A DNA stretch of 64,000 nt, from NCBI GenBank assembly GCA_910588425.1, contig CAJUPM010000011.1, positions 1 through 64,000 on the forward strand, in the 5' to 3' direction. Of this stretch, positions 57,147-64,000 are shown in pieces. Each line of letters opens with the position of its first letter. The stretch's first letter is position 1. The notes under the pieces are model-generated. The model was not told where the DNA came from. It saw only the letters and a list, made by a program, of their open reading frames with translations, and searched no databases. This DNA is from an uncultured Christensenellaceae bacterium. Its GTDB lineage: Bacteria; Bacillota; Clostridia; Christensenellales; Christensenellaceae. A program made the position numbers and the translations under genes.

Positions 57147-59627
57147 ATGGATTACTTTGCAAGATTTACACAGGGTGCCAAAACGGCGCTGGCCTATGCG
57201 GCGGAATTTGCCAAGGAGCTGGGCCATAACTATGTTGGAACTGAGCATTTGATTTTGGGGATTTTAGAGGAGAACGGCCCCTCTGCCGCACTTTTGAAAG
57301 AGCAGGGCATTGCGGTGCAGGCGCTCAAAGAGCTGGTGGTGCAGGCTGTGGGCAAGGGAGATTATATTCTAAATGATAACTTCGGCTATACGCCGCGAGT
57401 CAAGAAGATTCTGGAGGTTTCCAAGACGGTGGCTCGGCAGCTTGGCCTAAGCTATATCGGAACAGAGCATATGCTCTATGCACTGCTGCGGGAACGGGAG
57501 TGCATTGCAAACCGCCTGCTCTCCGAGCTGGGCGTGGATTATCAGAAAATTCAGCAGGGCATCATCGGCCTGGCAGAGCAGGGCGGCAGCGGAGCTGCCG
57601 CGGCAGGCGGTGCACCCAGCGGCGAGGCGGCGGGCGACACGCCGAGCCTGGATAAATTCGGGCGGGATCTGACGGCCGCGGCCAAAAACGGAGAGCTGGA
57701 CCCCGTCATCGGCAGAAAGCAGGAGATCGAGCGGATCATTCAGATTCTCATTCGGCGCACCAAGAATAACCCGGTACTCATCGGCGAGCCGGGCGTGGGC
57801 AAATCTGCCATTGCAGAGGGGCTGGCACAGCGCATTGCAGAGGGCAATATCCCCGAGCTTCTGCGGGAGAAGCGCGTGGTTTCGCTGGATCTGGCGGGCA
57901 TGGTGGCCGGGGCGAAATACCGCGGCGAGTTTGAGGAGCGGTTCAAAAACGCGCTCAAAGAGCTGATGAGTGACGGGAACGTCATCCTGTTCATCGACGA
58001 GCTGCATACCATCGTGGGCGCGGGCGCGGCGGAGGGTTCCATTGATGCGGCCAACATGTTAAAGCCCATGCTGGCCCGGGGCGAGCTTCAGCTGATCGGC
58101 GCGACGACGCTGGAGGAATACCGCAAATACATCGAAAAAGACGCGGCATTGGAACGCCGCTTCCAGCCCGTCAACGTGGGCGAGCCTTCCCGGGAAGAGA
58201 CGCTGGAGATCTTAAAGGGGCTGCGGGATAAATACGAGGCGCACCACAAGGTCAAGATCACGGACGGCGCACTTCAGGCGGCAGTGGATCTCTCCAGCCG
58301 CTATATCATGGATCGGTTCCTGCCGGATAAGGCAATCGACCTGATGGATGAGGCGGCATCCAAAGTCCGCATTGCGATGTTCGTCGCGCCGCCGGACTTG
58401 AGAGAGAAAGAAAAACAGCTGGAAGAGCTGAAAGGCGAAAAAGAGCAGGCCATCGATCATCAGGAATTTGAGAAGGCGGCAGAACTGCGGGATCGGGAAA
58501 AGGCGCTGGCCGCAGAGATTGAGGATACCAAACATTCCTGGGAGAAGGAGCGCGGCGTCTCCAAAGCGGAAGTAACCGAAGAGGATATTGCCGGCATCGT
58601 CGCAGACTGGACGCATGTGCCCGTAACCAAGCTGACCGAGGATGAGTCGCAGAAGCTGCTGCATCTAGAGGAGATTCTGCACGAGCGGGTCATTGGCCAG
58701 GACGAGGCCGTCCGGGCAGTTTCCAGGGCGATTCGCCGGGCGCGCGCCGGGCTGAAAGACCCGCACCGGCCGGTGGGCTCCTTCATCTTCCTGGGGCCGA
58801 CGGGCGTGGGCAAGACAGAGCTTTCTAAGGCGCTGGCAGCGGCCATGTTTGGCGATGAGAACGCGATTATCCGCATGGATATGTCTGAATACATGGAGCG
58901 GCACACTGTCTCCAAGCTCATCGGCTCGCCTCCGGGATATGTCGGCTTCGACGACGGCGGACAGCTGACCGAGAAAGTCCGCAGAAAGCCGTACAGCGTT
59001 GTGCTGTTCGACGAGATCGAAAAAGCACATCCGGATGTTTTCAACATTCTGCTCCAAATTTTGGAGGACGGACGGCTGACGGATTCCAGAGGCAGGACGG
59101 TGGACTTCAAGAACACCGTCATCATCATGACGAGCAACATTGGCGCCAGCAGGATCGGGGCTAAGAGCAAGATCGGCTTTGGCCAGGCGGAGGAGGATCC
59201 CTCGGGCTACGAGCATATGAAGGAGCACATGATGGAAGAGCTCAAGCGCTCCTTCCGGCCGGAGTTTTTGAACCGCATCGACGATATCATCGTGTTCCAC
59301 AACCTGGATGAGGAGGATACGCTGAAGATCGCGGCGCTCATGCTGAAATCCATTGCCCAGCGGCTGACCGAGCGCAATATCCATCTCTCTTATACGGATG
59401 AAGTGGTGGCAAAACTGGCCAAGATGGGCTTTGACGCGGAATACGGCGCCCGGCCGCTGCGCAGGCTCATGCAGCAGACGGTGGAAGATAAGCTCTCGGA
59501 GGAGATTTTGGAGGGCAACGTCCGCCTGGGCGACGAGGTCCGCATGGAGCTTTCAGGCGATGAGTTTGTTTTCAAAGCGCAAAACAGGCCGGAGCAGGAA
59601 AGCGGGCCGGAAGAAGCTTTGAAGTAA
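57147..59627 (+). CDS. clpC: AAA+ chaperone ClpC
   Basis: 826-residue unfoldase that feeds proteins to ClpP. N-terminal repeats (FTQGAKTALAYAAEFAKELGHNYVGTEHLILGIL, then a second unit to about 145), first AAA+ domain with Walker A GEPGVGKSA (about 210), a central M domain with the UVR-like QEFEKAAELRDREKALAAEI (about 425-455), and a second AAA+ domain with GPTGVGKTE (about 552). The C-terminal ClpP-binding loop is followed by the LKYTDEVV-type helices. It is the last gene of the CtsR operon. Confidence 0.96.
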   Translation: MDYFARFTQGAKTALAYAAEFAKELGHNYVGTEHLILGILEENGPSAALLKEQGIAVQALKELVVQAVGKGDYILNDNFGYTPRVKKILEVSKTVARQLGLSYIGTEHMLYALLRERECIANRLLSELGVDYQKIQQGIIGLAEQGGSGAAAAGGAPSGEAAGDTPSLDKFGRDLTAAAKNGELDPVIGRKQEIERIIQILIRRTKNNPVLIGEPGVGKSAIAEGLAQRIAEGNIPELLREKRVVSLDLAGMVAGAKYRGEFEERFKNALKELMSDGNVILFIDELHTIVGAGAAEGSIDAANMLKPMLARGELQLIGATTLEEYRKYIEKDAALERRFQPVNVGEPSREETLEILKGLRDKYEAHHKVKITDGALQAAVDLSSRYIMDRFLPDKAIDLMDEAASKVRIAMFVAPPDLREKEKQLEELKGEKEQAIDHQEFEKAAELRDREKALAAEIEDTKHSWEKERGVSKAEVTEEDIAGIVADWTHVPVTKLTEDESQKLLHLEEILHERVIGQDEAVRAVSRAIRRARAGLKDPHRPVGSFIFLGPTGVGKTELSKALAAAMFGDENAIIRMDMSEYMERHTVSKLIGSPPGYVGFDDGGQLTEKVRRKPYSVVLFDEIEKAHPDVFNILLQILEDGRLTDSRGRTVDFKNTVIIMTSNIGASRIGAKSKIGFGQAEEDPSGYEHMKEHMMEELKRSFRPEFLNRIDDIIVFHNLDEEDTLKIAALMLKSIAQRLTERNIHLSYTDEVVAKLAKMGFDAEYGARPLRRLMQQTVEDKLSEEILEGNVRLGDEVRMELSGDEFVFKAQNRPEQESGPEEALK

Positions 59628-59633
59628 AAGGTG

Positions 59634-59664
59634 CGAAGGCGCAGAGCCAGGCTCTGCGCCTTTT
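59634..59664 (+). terminator. terminator of the ctsR operon
   Basis: AGGCGCAGAGCC and GGCTCTGCGCCT pair closely and TTTTT follows. Confidence 0.85.
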
Positions 59665-59832
59665 TGATTGCGGGAAAAGCAGGATATAGGACGGCCTGAG
59701 GGGCAATATAATAAAAAAGAGGAACAGGACATTGTAAACAGAAGGTCAATTCCAGGCAAAATGTAATTGCTTAACGGGACGCAAGCTGGTACAATAAAGA
59801 CAGCACACTCTTGAGTGATACGGGAGGTCATG

Positions 59833-60636
59833 ATGCAGGAAAAATACGAAGAGATTTTAAATATCATTCGGCAATACGATAGGGTTGGCGTTTGCCTCTC
59901 GGGCGGCGCAGATAGCTCGCTTGTGGCAATTGCGGCTGTGGATGCGCTGGGCGCCAGCAACGTCATCGCCATTACTGCGGATACAGAATTTTTCACAGGC
60001 GAGGAGATGGAGATTTCCAGCGAGCTCTGCAAGCGTCTGGGCATTCGCCATCTGGCCCCCAAGACAGGGCTGCTCATGGATCAGAAAGTTTTGGAGAATA
60101 CAGAGGAGCGCTGCTACTACTGCAAGAAGAATGTGCTGTCTGTCGTCAAAAACGCGGCAGAGCAGGCGAATTTGAAAGTTCTGCTGGATGGCAGCCTGAT
60201 GAAGGAAGAGGGCGTGCAGTATGAAAAACTGTGCAGCAGCCCGGGCGGCAAGGCGCTGGCCGAGCTGGGCATCGTCTGCCCGCTGCGGCTCTGCGGCGTT
60301 ACCAGAAGCCAGGTGCGCGATTTGCTCAAGTTCCGCGGCATGAACGATTTTATCCAGCCGGAAAACGCCTGCCTTGCGACGCGCATTGCCATTGGGGAGC
60401 CGATTACGATCAAAAAGCTTCGGTGGATCCGCGCGGCAGAAAACTACTTACGATCGCTTGGCTATGAGATGGTGCGCGTGCGGGTGCAGGAGAAAAATGC
60501 CCGCATCGAAGTGGCGCGCGAGCAGGTTCCCATGCTTCTGGAGAACAAAGAAGAAGTACTGGAGGAGTTGAAGGCGATCGGGTTCCACGATGTGGAGATC
60601 GATGAGCAGGGGTATAAAAGAGTGCAAGCACTCTAA
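59833..60636 (+). CDS. larE: LarE-type ATP-dependent sacrificial sulfur transferase
   Basis: 267-residue PP-loop enzyme. In the nickel-pincer pathway LarE adenylates a pyridinium carboxylate and inserts sulfur. The PP-loop is VCLSGGADSSLVA (about residues 20-32); RCYYCKKNVLS and ENACLATRI hold the family cysteines. The ATG at 59833 is five bases after GGGAGG. No larA, larB or larC is in the window, so the partner genes must lie elsewhere. It precedes guaA by 29 nt. Confidence 0.88.
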   Translation: MQEKYEEILNIIRQYDRVGVCLSGGADSSLVAIAAVDALGASNVIAITADTEFFTGEEMEISSELCKRLGIRHLAPKTGLLMDQKVLENTEERCYYCKKNVLSVVKNAAEQANLKVLLDGSLMKEEGVQYEKLCSSPGGKALAELGIVCPLRLCGVTRSQVRDLLKFRGMNDFIQPENACLATRIAIGEPITIKKLRWIRAAENYLRSLGYEMVRVRVQEKNARIEVAREQVPMLLENKEEVLEELKAIGFHDVEIDEQGYKRVQAL

Positions 60637-60665
60637 TATATTGAAAAACTTCTACCGGAGGCAAC

Positions 60666-62198
60666 ATGAGAGAAACTGTAATTGTTTTGGACTTTGGCGG
60701 CCAGTATAACCAGCTGATTGCCAGGCGTGTCCGCGAGCTGAACGTCTATTGCGAGCTGCTCCCTTATCACGCGAGCTTTGAGCGCATCATGAGCTACAAT
60801 CCCATCGGCATCATCCTGACGGGCGGGCCCAAAAATGTGTTTGCGGAGGATGCGCCCAAATGCGATCCGCGCGTTTTTGAAGCGGGTATCCCGGTTTTGG
60901 GCATCTGCTACGGCGCACAGCTCTTTGCATATCTATACGGCGGCGAAGTTTCCCGGGCGCCCCAGGGCGAATATGGCAAGACCGAGATTGCCTATCAGGC
61001 GGGCAACTCTATTTTGACCGGGCTTCCGCAATCTGCCATTTGCTGGATGAGCCACATGAACTACGTCTCCAAGGCGCCGGAAGGATACGAGATCTACGCC
61101 TCCACGGACAGCTGCCCGGTGGCGGCGTTTGGAAATGAGGAGAAGAGAATTTACGGCGTGCAGTTCCATCCCGAAGTGAACCACACGCAGTTTGGCCAGC
61201 AGATTTTGAGGAACTTCCTCTATGGTGTCTGCCATGCCAGCGGCGACTGGACGATGCACTCCTTTGCGGAGAGGGCGATCCAGGAGATCCGCGAGAAAGT
61301 CGGCGACGGGAAGGTTTTGCTGGCGCTTTCGGGCGGCGTGGATTCCTCGGTCGTGGCAGTTTTGCTGCACCGGGCGATCGGGAAAAACCTCACCTGTATT
61401 TTCGTGGATCATGGCCTATTGCGCAAAAACGAGGGCGACGAGGTCGTCCGGATTTTTGGAAAAGAGTTTGATATCAACCTCAAGCGCGTGGATGCGGAGG
61501 AGCGCTTCCTTTCCAAGCTGGCAGGGGTGAGCGAGCCGGAGCAAAAGCGCAAGATCATCGGCGAGGAGTTCATCCGCGTTTTTGAGGAGGAAGCAAAGAA
61601 AGTCGGCAAGGTTCAGTTTTTGGCGCAGGGCACCATCTACCCGGATGTCGTGGAGAGCGGCTCTGGAGATGCGGCGCTGATCAAGAGCCATCACAACGTC
61701 GGCGGGCTTCCGGATTATGTGGATTTTGAAGAGATCATCGAGCCGCTGCGCGATCTGTTTAAGGATGAGGTGCGCGCGCTGGGCGAGGAGCTTGGAATTC
61801 CGAGCTATATGGTATGGCGGCAGCCCTTCCCGGGGCCGGGCCTGGCCATCCGCGTCATCGGGGAAATCACCAAGGAAAAATTGGACTTGCTGCGGGAGGC
61901 GGATTTTATCTTCCGGGATGAAATCGCAAAAGCGGGGCTGGATCGCGAGATTTGGCAGTATTTTGCCGTGCTGACCAGCATGAGAAGCGTGGGCGTGATG
62001 GGCGATGAGAGAACATACGACTACACTTTGGCGCTGCGGGCAGTGAGCAGCGTGGATGCCATGACGGCGGATTGGTCCAAGATCCCCTACGATGTTTTGG
62101 AGAGGGCTTCCAGCCGCATCATCAATGAGGTCAAACATATTAACCGCATCGTCTACGATATTACGAGCAAACCGCCGGCGACGATTGAGTGGGAGTAG
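60666..62198 (+). CDS. guaA: GMP synthase, glutamine-hydrolysing
   Basis: 510-residue two-domain enzyme that aminates XMP to GMP. The N-terminal glutaminase (about 1-190) has VLDFGGQYNQLIARR, the catalytic Cys in LGICYGAQ and FHPEVNHTQ; the ATP pyrophosphatase starts near 220 with LALSGGVDSSVV, and the C-terminal dimer domain has AVSSVDAMTADWSKIP and PPATIEWE. It is complete. A related but truncated paralogue begins 1.2 kb downstream. Confidence 0.97.
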   Translation: MRETVIVLDFGGQYNQLIARRVRELNVYCELLPYHASFERIMSYNPIGIILTGGPKNVFAEDAPKCDPRVFEAGIPVLGICYGAQLFAYLYGGEVSRAPQGEYGKTEIAYQAGNSILTGLPQSAICWMSHMNYVSKAPEGYEIYASTDSCPVAAFGNEEKRIYGVQFHPEVNHTQFGQQILRNFLYGVCHASGDWTMHSFAERAIQEIREKVGDGKVLLALSGGVDSSVVAVLLHRAIGKNLTCIFVDHGLLRKNEGDEVVRIFGKEFDINLKRVDAEERFLSKLAGVSEPEQKRKIIGEEFIRVFEEEAKKVGKVQFLAQGTIYPDVVESGSGDAALIKSHHNVGGLPDYVDFEEIIEPLRDLFKDEVRALGEELGIPSYMVWRQPFPGPGLAIRVIGEITKEKLDLLREADFIFRDEIAKAGLDREIWQYFAVLTSMRSVGVMGDERTYDYTLALRAVSSVDAMTADWSKIPYDVLERASSRIINEVKHINRIVYDITSKPPATIEWE

Positions 62199-62204
62199 AT
62201 AACA

Positions 62205-62247
62205 AAAACCGCCCTGTTGAATTTACCGTTCAGCAGGGCGGTTTTTT
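62205..62247 (+). terminator. terminator after guaA
   Basis: AACCGCCCTGTTGAA and TTCAGCAGGGCGGTT pair, followed by TTTTTT. Confidence 0.88.
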
Positions 62248-62332
62248 CGGAGGGACGCAGAGGGCAGCAGGTGCTTTTGCTGTTGTCGTGCGGCAAATGG
62301 GAAGTCTTGCAAAAGCGAAAGGAACGACGCAA

Positions 62333-63205
62333 ATGTACTCGATTGAAAACTATAGAGACAGCGAACGGTTTAACAGCCAATATGAGGAAATTCATAGCTT
62401 TCTCGGGAAAATCGCTGACGCCGGCTATAACGAGCATTTTCATTGGGGACGTTTTGACTGGATGATGGCGCACCCAAATCTCGACGTCGAAATGTTACCG
62501 AGAAATGCTCTGTTTCAAAATGAAGAGGGAGAGCTGGTTGGCGCAGTCATGTCTGATACGAGTTTTCGTGATAGGTGGTATCTTCTTCATTCAATCTCTG
62601 ATGAAACCCTTTTGGGGCAGATGATGGAATATGTGACCAAAACAGATGCCAATACAGCAACCATCAAGGCAAACCTCAGCGACACAATGTTGTGCAAACT
62701 GCTTGAAGGTGCAGATTTTGAAAAACAATATGCGCAGAGCGTTTTGGAAATCGCTTTGCCGCATCATCTTTCTTTCCGATTGCCGCAGGGATTTTGCCTG
62801 AATGCCCCGGATTCAAAGATTGATCATGAACAATGGCGGCTGGTAATCCATCGCGGTTTTGGCCATGAGGGGACTCCGCCGGAGCCGAGCCGGGAGGTGG
62901 CAAAAGCCCAGAAACATCTTGAAATCTCAGAATACATCAAAGTTTTTGCAATGAAGGATGGAGAATATGCCGCTCATTGCGGCGCTTGGTACAACGGCGG
63001 GAATACGGCTTACATAGAGCCTGTTGCGACAGTTCCCGAGCATCGGGGCAAGGGTCTCGGCCGGGCGGTCGTCTATGAGGCTGTCAACCGCGCAAGACAG
63101 CGCGGTGCGAAAAGAGCGATTGTGCTTTCGGATCAAGAATTCTACAAACGCATCGGCATGACAAAATCATCCGAAGTTGGAACGTGGGTTAAAAATGGAA
63201 AATAA
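62333..63205 (+). CDS. GNAT-family acetyltransferase, two-domain
   Basis: 290 residues. The C-terminal domain (about 150-290) is a GNAT with YIEPVATVPEHRGKGLGRAVVYEA (HRGKGLGRA) and a YKRIGMTKSS motif. The N-terminal half (WMMAHPNLDVEMLPRNALFQNEEGELVGAVM) looks like a second, degenerate GNAT unit. Target unknown; similar proteins in Bacillota are often linked to antibiotic or metabolite modification, which I cannot support here. The ATG at 62333 is preceded by AAAGGAA. It lies between the two guaA genes. Confidence 0.78.
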   Translation: MYSIENYRDSERFNSQYEEIHSFLGKIADAGYNEHFHWGRFDWMMAHPNLDVEMLPRNALFQNEEGELVGAVMSDTSFRDRWYLLHSISDETLLGQMMEYVTKTDANTATIKANLSDTMLCKLLEGADFEKQYAQSVLEIALPHHLSFRLPQGFCLNAPDSKIDHEQWRLVIHRGFGHEGTPPEPSREVAKAQKHLEISEYIKVFAMKDGEYAAHCGAWYNGGNTAYIEPVATVPEHRGKGLGRAVVYEAVNRARQRGAKRAIVLSDQEFYKRIGMTKSSEVGTWVKNGK

Positions 63206-63282
63206 GACAGAGAGGCGAATGATTTCCAGCCTGTCAGGGAATTTTCCGTGGATGAGCGCTTTGGGAAAGGCAGGGAATATAG

Positions 63283-63311
63283 TTGTATTTCCTTGTCTTT
63301 TGTGATACTAT
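63283..63311 (+). promoter_or_regulatory. promoter of the second guaA-like gene
   Basis: TTGTAT (63283-63288) and TACTAT (63306-63311) are 17 nt apart, giving the paralogue its own transcript with a leader of about 110 nt. Confidence 0.6.
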
Positions 63312-63427
63312 TTTTTTGATACCAAGAGATTGAGCGGCAGTAATAGCGGGCGAAATTTTTGCCTGCAGAAGCATAGAAAAATAGGATTTGCCGGGTGGAA
63401 ATCAATTTTAACGTGGAGGATAATGTG

Positions 63428-64000
63428 ATGGGAAATAATGTGCGCCCCGCAGATATGCGGCGGATCAACACGCAGGAACTGGCAGAGGCCTTTATTGCAG
63501 AGCAGATTGAGGAAGTGCGCGCCCAGGTCGGGGATAAGAAAGTGTTACTGGCGCTTTCGGGCGGCGTGGATTCTTCGGTGGTCGCGGCGCTGCTCATCAA
63601 GGCGATCGGCAAGCAGCTGGTATGCGTTCATGTGAACCATGGGCTCATGCGCAAAGGTGAGAGCGAAGAGGTTGTGGAAGTATTCCAGAATCAGATGGAT
63701 GCCAACCTGGTCTATGTGGATGCGACGGATCGGTTTTTGGATTTGCTGGTTGATGTGGACGAGCCGGAGCGCAAGCGCAAAATCATCGGCGGCGAATTTA
63801 TCAAAGTCTTTGAGGAAGAGGCGCGCAAGCAGGAGGATATCACCTTCCTGGCGCAGGGTACCATTTACCCGGATATTTTGGAGAGCGATGGCGTGAAGGC
63901 GCACCACAACGTGGGCGGTCTGCCGGAGGATTTGAAGTTTGAACTGGTGGAGCCTGTGCGCCTGCTGTTTAAGGATGAAGTGCGCGTGGTGGGCAAGGCA
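63428..64000 (+). CDS. GuaA-like ATP pyrophosphatase without glutaminase domain (partial)
   Basis: The first 191 residues of a gene that runs off the window. It begins MGNNVRPADMRRINTQELAE and goes straight into the ATP-PPase: LALSGGVDSSVVAALL (about 42-57), VHVNHGLMRKGE, ERKRKIIGGEFIKVFEEEA, AQGTIYPDILES and HHNVGGLP. The whole N-terminal glutaminase of GuaA is missing, as in the ATP-PPase subunit of archaeal split GMP synthases. ATG at 63428 lies eight bases after GGAGG. A separate glutaminase might follow, or it may use ammonia. Confidence 0.88.
   Translation, partial: MGNNVRPADMRRINTQELAEAFIAEQIEEVRAQVGDKKVLLALSGGVDSSVVAALLIKAIGKQLVCVHVNHGLMRKGESEEVVEVFQNQMDANLVYVDATDRFLDLLVDVDEPERKRKIIGGEFIKVFEEEARKQEDITFLAQGTIYPDILESDGVKAHHNVGGLPEDLKFELVEPVRLLFKDEVRVVGKA

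Noticed and set aside
1..64000. CRISPR arrays, insertion sequences, integrases, rRNA operons
   Set aside because: I looked for spaced direct repeats, transposase motifs and rRNA blocks and saw none.

Overview
The window is a chromosomal segment from a moderately GC-rich, low-branching Gram-positive bacterium of the Bacillota, most likely class Clostridia. Supporting signs are the rpmG-secE-nusG-rplKA-rplJL cluster, a FabT/FabK-type fatty acid operon with single-subunit accA and accD, the ctsR-mcsA-mcsB-clpC stress operon, two T-box leaders, a homodimeric glycyl-tRNA synthetase, an LCP-family wall protein, a DegV protein and a FemX-type ligase. I see no phage, insertion sequence, CRISPR array or integrase, so most of the window reads as core genome. 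I cannot name the genus from sequence alone.

Layout. 1-3.8 kb: translation and secretion genes, with two L1-type mRNA sites and an L10 leader; the cluster ends at a terminator after rplL and is not followed by rpoB. 3.9-9.5 kb: an MFS transporter, then a polyamine uptake operon (regulator-potA-potB-potC-potD, minus strand). 9.7-14.3 kb: class II aldolase, a GtrB-like glycosyltransferase behind a structured leader, an M29 aminopeptidase and GAPDH. 14.3-16.8 kb: an unrecognised gene followed by a helicase-like protein that has lost its ATPase motifs. 16.9-25 kb: an orphan amino-acid binding lipoprotein, a phosphoribosyltransferase, an alkyltransferase, an SDR, a DUF554 protein, an SGNH hydrolase, an alanine-racemase-like protein lacking the catalytic tyrosine, a frameshifted femX-like gene and a DUF362 ferredoxin-like protein. 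25.1-28.1 kb: aminotransferase, GNAT, exonuclease-BRCT.

28.2-38.6 kb: a complete type II fatty acid synthesis operon on the minus strand (fabT-fabH-acpP-fabK-fabD-fabG-fabF-accB-fabZ-accC-accD-accA-degV), driven by a near-perfect promoter with a FabT-like palindrome just downstream. The terminal degV is translationally coupled to accA, which suggests a fatty-acid-binding (FakB) role. 38.7-47 kb: a processive glycosyltransferase, a candidate small RNA, a cupin, an Hpt protein, tRNA-Arg, an HflX GTPase with an N-terminal JAMM-like domain, a tail-rich membrane protein and glyQS behind a T-box. 47-55 kb: a Cys/Gly-rich mini-protein, a VOC protein, an LCP protein, a lipoprotein, a second T-box unexpectedly in front of an XRE-cupin regulator and an acyl-CoA ligase, GNATs, yjbQ and galU. 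55-60 kb: ctsR-mcsA-mcsB-clpC with a perfect CtsR box. 59.8-64 kb: larE, full-length guaA, a GNAT and a second guaA-like gene that lacks the glutaminase domain and runs off the end.

The most unusual items are the T-box/acyl-CoA ligase pairing, the tandem second GuaA ATP-PPase, the JAMM-HflX fusion, the Tyr-less racemase paralogue with its frameshifted femX partner, the pseudo-helicase pair, and three unassigned RNA or repeat structures (10.8 kb, 40.7 kb, 42.3 kb). No computation or database search was possible; homology calls are from recognised motifs.
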